Shown here: one piece after another, positions 22,101 through 33,060 of the stretch
How positions within the stretch are numbered: the first letter of the stretch is position 1
Layout: each line of letters begins with the position of its first letter
Source: Aristolochia californica
Taxonomy: Eukaryota > Streptophyta > Magnoliopsida > Piperales > Aristolochiaceae
DNA length: 64,000 nucleotides
Direction: 5' to 3'
Assembly: GCA_029961685.1 (NCBI GenBank)
Contig: JARWKL010000016.1
Span: 1,927,001-1,991,000 of the forward strand
The notes under the pieces: model-generated
Seen by the model: only the letters and a program-made list of their open reading frames with translations
What the model was told of the DNA's origin: nothing
The model's database searches: none
Made by a program: the position numbers and the translations under genes

Positions 22101-22640
22101 TCAAAACAGGAAGGGAAAAATTTTAAATAACTTAATAACATAGTAAGTGAATTGGACATCTAACATCTCTAAAATAGTAGAGCCTTACCTTGATTGGTTC
22201 TATGGCTCTTTGAAATCAATCATATCAAGCAGACGAGGGTCTATCTTGGCAGAAGCCTCGTATTTTAGACCGACAACAGAGATTTCAACCGATGTTGATC
22301 AACTAGCAACAGGTTTTGTGACCTCAACTCTTTCAAACAACTGCATTTAAAATTCTAATTTAAGCCAGCAAAACATTCTAGAAACATAGAGCATCCACAA
22401 AGAATTTAGGCTCCATCTGTTGCAGCTCCCCCGAAGAACCAGTTTCCCATCAAGTAAGCTAGAGTGGGAATACCAAGCAATCAGGGAAAATTTTCGGCTC
22501 TAATTGCGCAAGGGAGCTGTCTAAAAACATTTCAATCAGAAGAATTAAAAAAAAAAAAAAAACAGAAATTGATACCTGCTCGCGACAATAGAGAATGGCA
22601 ATGTAGTCCTGCGACCTAGAAACTTAACACAACATATCAG
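19141..22640 (-). pseudogene. SPB1: SPB1-like rRNA methyltransferase pseudogene (copy S2)
   Basis: A minus-strand, intron-containing SPB1 copy. Recognisable exons from 5' to 3' are: the IAILYC exon (about 22560-22610), EVTKPVAS (near 22300), LRKVCLASDFVWSESPLDVMGSVTS (21760-21866), KGDEDNYVLKKMELSYAVERKKKQAKKLLAKRRAK (20995-21100), and MSPDEFDDSDKDDVNDEA to LRKKQREQIVDE (19141-19596). These middle exons are absent from copies S1 and S4. Exon 1, with the SAM-binding motif, is gone. The C-terminal domain is removed by a 586-bp deletion whose junction sits on GTTGATGA (19141-19148 in reverse), an 8-bp repeat present at both edges in S1. Frameshifts occur near 19400. It cannot make an active enzyme. 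Confidence 0.8.
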
Positions 22641-23130
22641 TAGTAGAACTTCCTCCATGAGAACTGACATGCCTCCTCATCCGGCTCATCAGGAACTTCT
22701 CCCTGCGTGACAATGGAAACGGAAAGGGGAGCGCGGCAAGACTGTAAATTCAAAAAAGCCATTTATTTCTCAAAAAAAAAAAAAAAAAAAGGAAGTCAAT
22801 TCTGTAACACGCCAACAAGTTCACGGTTCTATTTCATATCTGCGCTCTCCGGATAAGGGAAAAGGAGGTCAGTAGACCTTCCTCCGTGAGAACTGACATG
22901 CCTCCTCATCCGGCTCATCAGGAACTTCTCTCTGCGTGACAATGGACACGGAAAGGAGGAGCCCTCTCCTGACTAACGGGGATGGGAAGGGCAAGACTGT
23001 AAATTCAAAAATGCCATTTATTTCTAGAAAAATAAGGCAAAATTGGAATTGATTAGATAGGAAAGTGGGAAGGTAGCAAAACTGACTCTCGTTTAGGAAA
23101 CTCACTACGCGTCTCTAAACTCACTTCCGC
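22641..23130. promoter_or_regulatory. Duplicated SPB1 5' flank and RING4 promoter (type B)
   Basis: The block CTTCCTCC-TGAGAACTGACATGCCTCCTCATCCGGCTCATCAGGAACTTCTC occurs at about 22650-22760 and again at 22876-23010, a direct repeat about 225 bp apart. It matches the SPB1 5' flank of 2430-2560 in reverse. The RING4 promoter follows. Also found at 61146-61620. Confidence 0.55.
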
Positions 23131-23137
23131 TATAAAA
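23131..23137 (+). promoter_or_regulatory. TATA box of RING4
   Basis: TATAAAA in the context CTTCCGC-TATAAAA-TCAAGGGCTCACTCC, about 70 bp before the ATG. This differs from the TATAAATA promoter of RING1, 3 and 6, but matches that of RING7. Confidence 0.65.
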
Positions 23138-23204
23138 TCAAGGGCTCACTCCACTCCACTCCACTCCACTCCGCTGCTCGTGCTGCTCTTCTTCACTGTC
23201 ATTC

Positions 23205-23915
23205 ATGGCTAATCACCCCGCTGCTTCTCCTGTGCCACCTGTTCCATTGATCGATACTCGCATACTTCCCCCTGGAGAACCTCTCTCTTTTGATATCTCC
23301 TTTAACCCTTCTTGCCAAGCCCCAGTTCACGCTCCCACGGCAGTCATCTCAATCTGCCATCGACGCAAGTTCTTCTATATGGGTCCTATGCCGGAGAGAG
23401 GCCATGTTAATCAAGTTATTTTCCATACACCTGCTGTGTGCTTTCAACTGCCGCTTTCTTTATTGTTCGATCGGAGTCGCTGGCAGAATGTGGCCTCCGG
23501 AATACTGCACCACTTCTCCTTCAGCTCCGAGGCCTACGCCCAACTCCTTCGACATCTCTATATTCTTGGAGCTGATTGGGCGGAGCTCGCTTTGAGGCAT
23601 GGGTGTACGAGGTTGGATATGGCGGTCGACGTGCGTGAGAGGACCGAAATCGACTTTCCGCTACCGATTCCCGCAGACCCTGAGTCAATGCCGCCGGTAG
23701 AAGAGGCTTCTGTCGGCCAGAACATGAAGTTGAAGGAGCTCAGCGAGATAGCTGCCGGAGAGACGTGCGCTGTTTGTTTTGAAGAATTCGGAGGATCGCC
23801 GAAGGCTGTAACAGAGACTCCATGCTCGCATCTTTTCCACACTGAATGCCTCCTTCCATGGTTGAGCAGAGCGACTACATGTCCTCTCTGCAGATCCTCC
23901 CTCCGACTCCCATGA
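23205..23915 (+). CDS. RING-H2 finger protein (copy RING4), probable E3 ubiquitin ligase
   Basis: Intact, single exon, 236 codons, start MANHPAASP. The RING-H2 finger is at residues 188-229 with all eight ligands; it differs from RING3 at a few sites (GGSPKAV for GGSTKAV, HTEC for HTDC). The unknown N-terminal region is nearly identical to that of RING3. The promoter is type B. The gene stands head to head with SPB1 copy S2 (-) at about 565 bp, preserving the ancestral arrangement. Predicted role: E2 binding and ubiquitin transfer to unknown substrates. The counterpart in the second segmental copy is RING7 (61696-62406), also intact, so this pair is the best candidate for functional genes. 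Confidence 0.88.
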   Translation: MANHPAASPVPPVPLIDTRILPPGEPLSFDISFNPSCQAPVHAPTAVISICHRRKFFYMGPMPERGHVNQVIFHTPAVCFQLPLSLLFDRSRWQNVASGILHHFSFSSEAYAQLLRHLYILGADWAELALRHGCTRLDMAVDVRERTEIDFPLPIPADPESMPPVEEASVGQNMKLKELSEIAAGETCAVCFEEFGGSPKAVTETPCSHLFHTECLLPWLSRATTCPLCRSSLRLP

Positions 23916-24600
23916 TCCAAGTTGAAAGTTGATTAGTTGGTTAGACGAATCAAATTCTTGTTTCTTATTTTTTATGTAAAAAGATTGTTGATTGTAAAGA
24001 AACTTTCTTACTTGTATCCGCCACCATGCAAATGATGCTGTAACAGATCTCCACTTTGCATATCTGAAATAAATTGATCAGATAGGAAACCGATTCGACG
24101 GCTTTTAAAATTTCCTCAATTAGATTAATATGTGAGACCTTAACTATTCCATAGCTGGTTATGATAGTTTTCTGGGTAACTGATCTTATCACACATACTA
24201 CTCTGTTTTGATGATTCGACTTAACTACTCGATAGCTGGTTTCGATAGTTTTCTGGGTAACTGATCTTTTCGAACATACTCCTCTGTTTTGATGATTCGA
24301 CAACTCCTTTCTTTCCTAGTTCCTAGCTTTCAGGTCAGAGAAGGCAAAGAAGTTAAGGGATGTAAGGCGTGGAGTTAAATCTATCTTTAATCAGCTTAAC
24401 CCCATTTTGAAAAGTGAGTACTGTGCCTGCTCTCCTTAAAGAAAGTTCACGGTTCTCTCAACCTTGTTGAAATGGTGATTACAGTAGCATCTTGTTATGG
24501 TCGTTCTCGCATAGTGTCGCATATTCGCGCTCTGGGGAGGGAGCATAGGTGGAGGAGGAGGCTCTCCTGTTATGCCAACAATGGCCAACAGATCAGACAG
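23916..24600 (+). other. 3' flank of RING4
   Basis: Contains AATAAA at 24068-24073 (candidate poly(A) signal) and the two-unit direct repeat at 24134-24300. It then holds a reversed SPB1 5' flank (24415-24540) and the short fragment-F block GGAGGAGGAGGCTCTCCTG...GGCCAACAGATC at 24538-24600. No gene. Confidence 0.5.
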
Positions 24601-25010
24601 AAATATTTTTAAACTCTAAAATAACTTTTTTTGTATAACTTTTTTAATTTATAAATATTTTAAATCGATAATAAATGGGTAAGACTTAAGAGTAAGATTT
24701 TTTCAATTTATAAATATTTTAAATCAATAATATGTTAGTAAAATTTTAATTAATTAGTATACTTATTTTATTTTTTATTTTTTAAAATATAAAGTAATAA
24801 AAAGCGTAAAGATAAATTTTATTTTTAATTAATAAATATTTTAATCGATAATAAATCGAGTTAAATAAGTAAGAGTTAAATTTTTAATAATTTTTTTATA
24901 TTTTATTATTTTAGATATAAGGTAATAAAAAGTGTATTCATAAATTTGATTTTAAAAAAAAAAAAAATTATTCAATTTTTTTATCATTTAATGACATGGC
25001 ATCTTACGTG
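24601..25010. other. AT-rich non-coding DNA
   Basis: Contains about three diverged repeats of ATAAATATTTTAAATCGATAATAAATGG-like sequence, duplicated at 63100-63400. No coding potential. Confidence 0.4.
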
Positions 25011-25215
25011 GTAGATGGCGTGTCGGAATAGTGACATGGCAGTCGATGTGTCCATCTACTGACGCAGTGCAAATGACGTGTGACACGTAATCAATCAAAG
25101 TTTACCTGTCACCTTTGACTGTACACATGTTCAGTGGATCGGTCAAAGTTGGGTATTTTTCAAAATAAGTTGATAATGTCGTCATTTCTCAAAATATGTT
25201 TTTTACATTGGGTAT
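24960..25215. repeat. Repeat family D, single arm
   Basis: Matches the right arm and tail of the inverted-repeat element at 37553-38070 (ATAGTGACATGGCAGTCGATGTG, GGTCAAAGTTGGGTATTTTTC). Also present at 63411-63635 and, tail only, at 1-112. Confidence 0.6.
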
Positions 25216-25226
25216 TTTGGTAAACA

Positions 25227-25503
25227 GGGGGTGGACACAGGTTGGGTTAGTGTCAGGTTTTCGAAAAACCGAAACCAATCCTGAAATGTCAAATCAAGCT
25301 TTGACTCGATCACCTTCTCTGGCCTGTCCCAGTAAATTTTATTTAAACCTGACCTATCTCCGACCCGTCCTTACCCTATTTTATATTCCTGTGTCATTCC
25401 TACCGTCCACAACCCACAAGGTGAAAATTGAAATTTGAACCTAGGGTTTTTGGGTTGGGTCGAGTTGAGTTCCCTATGAAACCCGACTGGATGCCCACCC
25501 CTA
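25227..25503. mobile_element. hAT-type MITE, family M
   Basis: From GGGGTGGACACAGGTTGGG to ATGCCCACCCCTA, then ACTTCAAT. The left end is slightly degraded and joined to repeat D, so no left target duplication is visible. Confidence 0.6.
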
Positions 25504-25559
25504 ACTTCAATGATGCTATTAATGGGGAGAAATACTACCCATCTCTATGATTCTTGCTT

Positions 25560-26943
25560 TTGGGGGGTTAGTCAACATGACTCAGGACATGATCTTCATG
25601 TGCATTACTCAGTTCATGTCCTGAAGTCGTTAGGGAGCGCCAAACTTCATGTCATGTACATGATCATCCATGACTCAAGAGATTATGTCCCAAGTGCTTT
25701 CTGCCTGATTTTGAGAATCATGTACATGAAACGAGCGCGGGGCTCTCTCTGCCGCACACCTTCTCGCTCATTTCTGCCATTTTGTTCCCGCACCCTATCT
25801 CATTCCCACAGCCCTTCTGTAGTCTCCGTAAACCCCGAGCTCTCGACTCCCTCTCTCGTCTCTCTGGTCTCCCTCTCTCCGTTGTAGAGTACAGGAAACC
25901 GAGAAGCTCTGCGACAGAGGCCGAGAGGGAGAGGAGAGGGAGGGAGGCCTTCCTCCCTCGACGACGACTTCTCTTCTCTCTCGGCTTTCCTCTCTTCTCC
26001 TCCACCCCCCCCCCCCCCCCCCCCCCCCCCCTCTAGTCGGCCATCCTCCCTCTCCTCTCCCTCTCGACCTCCGTGGTAGAGCACGAGAGGTCGAGCATCT
26101 GTTGCAGAGCTTCTTGGCCTCCCTCTCTTCTCCCTCTCGGCGTACCGTTAGAGTGCCGCCTCTGTCGGCGTTGCCCACTGGCTCGCCGCTGAGGAAGACG
26201 ACGATGGTTTAATTTTTCCTAAGTTAGGAAAAATTAAACTATCATCATAAAAATCATTAATTTATAAGTTTTATTTATAAAATAATTATTTTTATTTATT
26301 TAATATATTTATTTTATAATTACTATATTAAAATAGTGATTTAATAGTCATAATTACAATATTGTTAAAATAAATATTTGATAAATTATTTTGGCATAAT
26401 TATCCGATTGATATAGTTAATTAAACCAATGGTTTAAAATTTTGTGATAATATATTATGTACAAATATATAGTGTGTTAAAGTTATGATTAGATCAATTT
26501 TTTCTCTTAAATTATTTATTTTTAGGTTAAAGTATATCATATGTTATTAATAAATTAATAACTCAACATATTACTTTCGTTTTTGTTATTTATAACGTTA
26601 TTTATTTATTATTTGTAATTAATCATGTGCATATTTCATTGGCTCATGTAATTACCATATTAATGCACAATAAAATATCTAATTCAATTAATACATATAT
26701 TAATATGTTTAATTATACATTAAATAACTTATTCGTGTAGTAATAATAGTTGTTTTACATAATTTGGGGTTTAAGGATTATGTTGTAATTAAGTGTACTG
26801 AAAGGGTTTAGGGATTCTCTTGTTTTTTATGTTTTTCTCATGTTGGGGGATGATCTTCATGTACATGATTGACATGATCTTCATGTTAGACATAAACTTG
26901 AACTTCAAAAATCCCAAACCCCCCCCCCCCCCCCCCCCCCCCC
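25560..26943. mobile_element. Inserted element of unknown class with a poly-C right end
   Basis: It interrupts family-G sequence between GATTCTTGCTTTT (to 25559) and CTTTATGTATTTACATATATTACAG (from about 26947). The left end is GGGGGGTTAGTCAACATGAC; the right end is AACTTCAAAAATCCCAAA followed by C25. The subterminal words CATGATCTTCATGT and CATGTACATGA occur at both ends in both orientations. The inside is CT-rich (25740-26160) with a C27 tract (26005-26031), then AT-rich. GGGGGGTTAGT resembles the PIF/Harbinger-type end at 55522, but no clear TTA duplication is visible. Confidence 0.5.
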
Positions 26944-27790
26944 TCTCTTTATGTATTTACATATATTACAGATTAGACAATGTTTTGGATTTGTTTTTGT
27001 TTATTTTCCTCTTATTTAGTAATTTCTCTTTAAATGAGTTTATGTTAGTTTGGCTTCCTCTAAATATGAAGGTGTGCATGTACTTGTGTGCATGTAGAAA
27101 GTATTTGGTCGAAAACCCTAAACAAAAGAGTCAAGCGAAAACCCTAAACAAAAGAGTCAAGCGAAAACCCTAAACAAAAGAGTCAAGCAGCTCCCTTAGA
27201 GTTACCCAATGCAAAATCTGATACAATGCAATGAGTAAAAAAATTAAGCAATGAACACATTGTTCACTATGCCACTATTATTATTAGTTAATATTTATTA
27301 TTTTAGAGTTATCAATCATTATTCTACTAATTATTGGTTATTATTTCCTATTGTTATTGTCATTATTTTATATTATATACAAAATGAAGAGCTTTATCCA
27401 TCATAAATGTCAAATTAATATATATTAATATATGAATTAATTAAATTGATATTATTTTGTCAATTATTTAACAAATATATCAACTAATATTCATAATCAA
27501 TAAATATAAAACATAAACATAACTTGCTTAATTTAATTATAATTTAACATATTAATAATAATATATAATTAATTTAATATTATTTTGTTTTAATTAAATA
27601 TCTCATTACAATTGCAAATAGTAATATATTATGTAATTTTTAAATTAAATAGTAGCTTAAAAATAATTTAAAATATTAATTTGACTAACTAACATTAATG
27701 AAATAAATGGACATAGGGGACACAAAGGATACAAAGTTGAAATAAAGAAGAATACCAAGACAACACACGGCTCATGCATTAAATACCATT
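26944..27790. repeat. AT-rich repeat family G, second copy
   Basis: Continues the family interrupted at 25559 and matches 38465-39250 closely. No gene. A 26-bp triplication is present at 27109-27186. Confidence 0.6.
27109..27186. repeat. Minisatellite, three 26-bp units
   Basis: Three tandem copies of a unit containing CGAAAACCCTAAACAAAAGAG. The homologous sites near 18050 and 38638 have one unit. Confidence 0.85.
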
Positions 27791-27821
27791 TTTACAACAT
27801 TATTAAAGACTTGAGTTTATA

Positions 27822-28030
27822 TCAATGCTGAGAACGAGGAAGGAGCAGAGGTGGAGGAGGAGGCTCTCCTGTAATGCCAACAATGGCCAACTGATCCAAA
27901 AGAGATGACACAGAGAACAACGGAGAAAATATGTTGGATTTCAAGTTCACACCAGATCGATTTGGAAAATCGTAGATTTTGGTGAAGAAACCGTGGAATG
28001 GCAATGGAGAAGAATGGAAAACTAAGAGAC
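27822..28030 (-). pseudogene. Gene fragment F (unknown, proline-rich reading), reverse orientation
   Basis: On the minus strand this reads FFTKIYDFPNRSGVNLKSNIF, then LAIVGITGEPPPPPLLLPRS and a stop. Related pieces are at 9535-9658, 24538-24600, 39300-39460, 49483-49606 and 63005-63085. The source gene is not recognised. It abuts the truncated RING5 pseudogene in opposite orientation. Confidence 0.35.
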
Positions 28031-28681
28031 CTCCCACGACAATCATCTCAATCTGCCATTGACACAAGTTCTTCTATATGCGTCTATGCCGGAGGAAGCC
28101 CATGTTGAACAAGTTACTTTCCTTACACCGGATATAAGCTTTTGTCTGTTGCTTCCCTTATTGTTCGATTGAAGACGCTGGCAGAATGTGGCCTCCGAAA
28201 TACTGCACCACTTCTCCTTCAGCTCCGAGGCCTACGCCCAACTCCTGTCACATCTCTATATTCTTGGACCTGATTGGGCCGAGATCACGTTGAGGTATGG
28301 GTGTAGGATGTTGGATGTGACAATTGACGTGCATCGAAATCGACTTTCCGCCACTGCTTCCCCCACGAGATCACGTTGAGGTATGGGTGTACGAGGTTGG
28401 ATGTGACAATTGACGTGCATCGAAATCGACTTCCCGCCACTGCTTCCCCCAGACCCTGAGTCAATGCCGCCAGTAGAAGAGGCTTTTGTCGGCCAGAACG
28501 TGAAGTTGAAGGAGCTCAGCGAGATAGCTGCCGGAGATATGTGCGCCGTTTGTTTCAAAGAATTTGGAGGATCGACGAAAGTGGTGATGGAGACTCCATG
28601 CTCTCATCTTTTCCACACTGAATGCCTCCTTCCTTGGTTGAGCAGAGCGACTATATGTACTCTCTGCAGATCCTCCCTTTG
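28031..28681 (+). pseudogene. RING-H2 pseudogene (copy RING5), 5'-truncated with an internal duplication
   Basis: Homology to the RING genes starts abruptly at CTCCCACG (about codon 45) and runs to the end. The promoter, the ATG and the first 44 codons are missing and replaced by fragment F in reverse. An 86-bp tandem duplication (28281-28366 / 28367-28452) shifts the frame. The second unit is closer to the paralogues (TGTACGAGG), while the first has TGTAGGATG. The RING-H2 finger itself keeps all eight ligands (MCAVC ... CSHLFHTEC ... CTLC), but no ATG-led frame covers more than a piece. The usual RING 3' flank follows. Confidence 0.85.
28281..28452 (+). repeat. 86-bp tandem duplication inside RING5
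   Basis: Two adjacent units starting GAGATCACGTTGAGGTATGG and ending TGCTTCCCCCA; the few differences between them show that the duplication is not very recent. 86 is not a multiple of three. Confidence 0.9.
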
Positions 28682-29223
28682 ATTCCCATGATCCAAGTTC
28701 AAAGTTGATTAGTTGGTTAGATGAATCGAATTCTTGTTTCTAAGTTTTTTATGTAAAAAGATTGTTGATTGTAAAGAAACTTCATACGTGTATCTGCCAC
28801 CATGCAAATGATGCTGTAATAGAGCTCCAATTTGCATATTTACATTAAATTGATCAGATAGGAAACAAATTCGACGACTTTTAAATTTCCTCATTTAGAT
28901 TAATCTGTGTGACCTTAACTATTTGATAGCTGGTTATGATAGTTTTCATGTTAACTGATCTTATCAAACATACTCTCTGTTTTGATGATTCGACTTAACT
29001 ACTAGATAGTGGGATTTGATAGTTTTCTGGGAAACTAGTCTATCAAACATACTCCTCCTTTCTTTCCTAGTTCCTAGCTTTGAGGTCAGAGAAGCCAAAC
29101 AATTTTTATGATCCATTTGAAATCTCTTTCTCAATGAGTGATGTATGAGAAAATATATCTCTTTCTCTTTGGTTTGTCTTTGTTTTTTCCATAATTTCTT
29201 CTTGTTATTTTGATTTTTCTTTG
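28682..29223. other. 3' flank of RING5
   Basis: Carries the same downstream block as the other RING genes, including a degraded two-unit direct repeat (28915-29050), then AT-rich sequence matching 15120-15280. No gene. Confidence 0.5.
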
Positions 29224-29831
29224 AACTTATCTAGGGGTGGTATCGAGCCGAGCCGAGCCCGAACCTGCCTATGTTCAAGCCTAGCCCAGCCTCGTGCCTA
29301 ATATTGTTATCGACCTCAAGCCCAATAATTTTAACCGATTTCAACATACATTTAAATTTTTTTCAAAAAATACATAAAAAATAAATTATATATAAATTAT
29401 GAATATATTTTACTTTAAATAGGGCATAACCTATGTATATAATACCTGTATAAAATTGAGAATGACCTCAACTTAAAATTGGGCATAATCTATGTATATA
29501 ATACCTGTATAAAATTGGGCAAGACCTCTACTTAAAATTGGGCATAATCTATATACATAATACCTACATAAAATTATCTATACACTCCGTGAAAACTCCA
29601 TAAAATTGTTTATATAGTCTATAAACACTCCATAAAATTGTTTATACAAACCCTGCATGAGAAAAATCTCGACCTATGTTAAAAATATTAAAATTACCAT
29701 GATCAGAAAAACATGAAAAATCATGTAGATGGTAGCATTATCTCTACACTCTTCTTCTCAGGTTGTAATCATAAAAAAAAAATTTAATATATAAAATTAA
29801 AAAATATACTAACAAATATCATAATAAATAA

Positions 29832-31773
29832 TTAATCAAAGAAATTCGCCTTTTGATTTTTCTTGACACCGTGAAGAGCCCGAACCCAATCACTGCGACA
29901 AATCAAAGCTTGAACTGTATTTGGTGCCAAGGAAGAACGATATGAGTATATTACTCTACCACCAGCACTAACTGTAGACTCTGAAGCTACTGTGGATATG
30001 AGAATTATAAGGATGTCTGCTGCCATCTTAGATAATACTCAAAATTTCATATGATTCACTTTTCACCATTCTAAAACATCAAAATCATATTGTGAAGTTT
30101 CCTCACAAATATACAGACCTTCTTCAAGATAATCTTCCAATTCTGACCTTGGTGAATTAACTACTTCCAGTTGTTTCACATAATTCTTTAACTTTGACCA
30201 ACCTGAACTTGATGAAGAATATGACCTACGACTTGTGGAAACACCCATAGAGCTACTACTTGAAGCAATCTCTTCATTTCTAATATCCACATTATATAAG
30301 GATACATATTCATCGTAGATCTCATATAAGGTGCGTCAAACTAAGTTTATATTCTTCGTAGCTTCCTCCTTAGAATATATCTCTGGAAAACGTATTTTGA
30401 TCAACCTTAATTTGACCATTGGATCCAAAACTGAAGCAACAACCATCAATAAATTGCATTCACCGTAGTACTTCTCAAATTTCTCTTTCATTCTACTAAC
30501 CATTGTCCTGATGAAAACATTTTCATTTGTGGAATGAAAATTCAGAACTTCTTTTACCTTATATACCTCACTAAGGTACAAATTAGAAGTAGGGTAGTCA
30601 CTCCCAAAAACTTTTAGAATCTCACACACTATATCAACCTCTTCCCATTCATCAAGACTAGGCAAACAATCATAAGTTGGTTCTCTAACTTTAAATTTAG
30701 AGAATGCATATTTGAATTTTAATGCAGAAGACAACATATCATAAATGAAGTTCCAATGAGTTAGACAATCAATAACCAATCTCTTTTCACCTAGTTCTAG
30801 TTGTTGTACAATTTCAGAAAAAAAGTGTGAAGTCTAGCCTCAAACAAATTTATGAATTTGACACTCTCACGCACATTCTCAATGATATCCTTAATTTGAA
30901 CAAGACCATCTTGGAGTACTAAGTTTAAAATATGAGCACAACAACGCACATGAAATAACTTCTCACCACAAAATAATTTTTTTTCCTTGAAAAATCTTCT
31001 TTCAAAACTCTTATACAAACATCATTATATGCAACATTATCAACTGAGATACTAAATACTTTATTTTCGATTTTTCACTCTTTCAAACACTTGTAAAAAA
31101 CTTCTGCTATATCAACGCCACGACAAGGAGGAGGAACATGCACAAAACTCAAGACTCGTTTTTTTAGCTTCCAATTACTGTCAATAAAAAGCCTAGTAAT
31201 AACCATGTATTTAATCTTTTGATTTTGGGACTTCCAAAAATCCGTGGTAAGACTAATCTTGTTAATCTCTTTTAATAAAAATTTTAATTTCTTTTTCTCT
31301 GCCTCATACACCTCCATAAACTTCTTTTTAATGGTCTTTTGGGATATTTTCTCATAATTCATATTTGCCATCTTGATTACAAAATTAAATCTCTCCTATT
31401 TTCTATCATGAATGGATGCTCATGCAAAAGAATCCAATGAGCAATGAGTACTCTCATTTTAACTTGATCATATTTGCCTCCAAAATCCATAAAAAAGAAG
31501 TCCTGATGGACTCTGATCAACATTAGATCCCACTCCCACTGGTTCAAAGTTTATGGTTTTTTGTTTTCTCATTGCCACTTTTCTACTCAGGCAACGTTTC
31601 AAATGTCGACTCATATGTGTGGTCACTCCACTACTATTAACACTCAAATTGATTTTACAATTAACACAGTGAGCCTTTTTTTGTACCTTTAAGTGACACT
31701 TCTTTGAATTCCAACCCCACATGAGACCTTTTCTATCTTTTTTAAGTATGGGTAGAGTCACCTTCATCCTCAT
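29832..31773 (-). pseudogene. hAT transposase (BED finger, RICESLEEPER-like), broken
   Basis: Minus-strand pieces in the correct order: a BED-type zinc finger (HCVNCKINL ... THMSRHLKRC, 31580-31690); the linker KISQKTIKKKF; the catalytic-core region ISLTTDFWKSQNQKIKYM and KKRVLSFVHVPPP (31075-31371); RCCAHILNLVLQDGL (about 30900-30950); SDYPTSNLYLSEVYKVKEVL and NLLMVVASVLDPMVKLRL (30336-30779); and a C-terminal hATC-like dimerisation region with DVLEWWK and SSLAPNTVQALICRSDW (29860-30290). It is broken by frameshifts near 31480, 31060, 30800 and 30050 and by a stop near 31375. The protein would bind the terminal repeats and cut and paste the element; this copy cannot. Confidence 0.85.
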
Positions 31774-32221
31774 TTAGGGTAATTTCATCTAGGCCCACTT
31801 CTATGACATTAATAGTTCTAGGGGGTAGTGACTCTGGTGGAGTTGAGTCACTATCTATGGCCACACTAAAACTAGTGTTAATTATTGATGTCAATTGAGA
31901 AGGAGGTGTTGACATTCTTACTTCTACAAAAAAAAAAAAAATTACAAATTAAAAACAAAAAGAAAGAAAGCAATCTAAACAACAAAGATCCTACACATAA
32001 TTTAAGATACTTATCAGCAATAAGGAAAACAATGCCTACAAAGATTAACAATTCTAGGGGGAACACTTTAGGGAGGTTTTTACATTAACTATAACTTCAT
32101 AACACAATATCCTAAAATAAAATTACCCAAATACCGCTGACCTTTAACATTCTTATATCTCTAAAAAAAATTATATGAGGTAGTCATTATTCTGTTATTT
32201 CTGGATGATTTATTTTTAATG

Positions 32222-32228
<7 letters not shown>

Positions 32229-32291
<63 letters not shown>

Positions 32292-32303
32292 TCTCTCTCT
32301 CCC
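32229..32303. repeat. Microsatellite (TC)n
   Basis: About 36 TC units with one interruption (CTCACT near 32286), inside the hAT element. Confidence 0.95.
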
Positions 32304-33060
32304 TCAAATAAAAGAGCTTCGGAATTGATCTCATCCTTATTTTTTTAATGCAAATTAAAAAAAAAATTGTTCAACAATAACTAAATCCTTCAATAAAATA
32401 TGTGTTGTATCGGTAAACATTTCGACCCATAGATTGTGCTATTACGAAAAATAATTAAACCCCTCACCAATTCATGAATCTTGATAAGAATCTATTCTCA
32501 GAAAGAGTAATGGGATTTGGGTTAATGTAGATGTCGATTGAAACACGCAGCAGAAACATTAATGCAAAACACTTAATTGAAGATAAATAATGTAATACAA
32601 AAGATAAAAATGAAAAAAAAAAATCAACATTTCACTTACAGAAACAGAAAGTGTTCGGGGATATTTCCAAATTCCTTTCCAAGAATGAAGGAGCACTACT
32701 GAAGTAAAGCGAGAGTTAGAGCTTTTGTACGGTTAGGTCGGCGACGAAAAAAAAAACAAAAGATTAAATAAAAATCTTACCTCCTTCCGTCTGACCATCA
32801 CTTTCGTCTTGACTGCGAGGAAGAACTTCGGATGAAGAAATCAAAGAGGGAGAGGGAGAACGAGGGATATGAAGACCAAAATCCCCCATTTCCGATGAAT
32901 CGCCGCTTGACGATCAACGATTCTGATCTCTAATCAATGATTTCTGCGAGAAAATCCTGCTACCATGCCAGAGACAGAATGGAAGAGAGTCCAGCGGCGA
33001 GACGCTCTTCTCGGTCCCGAGACTCCCGACTTCCCAAAATCCCCCGAATCCCATGCCACT
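32304..33060 (-). other. 5' non-coding part of the hAT element
   Basis: No transposase homology. GC content rises toward 32700-33060. Probably promoter and leader of the transposase gene. Confidence 0.4.

Larger units (their letters stand above)
2135..25555. repeat. Segmental duplication, copy 1
   Basis: Long stretches recur in the same order and orientation at 45625-64000: 2135-3335 with 45625-46786, 6868-17640 with 46787-57617, 19500-22640 with 58060-61140, and 22650-25555 with 61150-63990. By eye the match is very high over genes and intergenic DNA alike. Copy 1 also contains 3336-6867 and 17840-19100, which have no collinear counterpart in copy 2. Confidence 0.85.

Noticed and set aside
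25718..26178. Several overlapping Gly/Arg-rich frames on both strands
   Set aside because: They come from a CT-rich stretch and the C27 tract; composition artefact.
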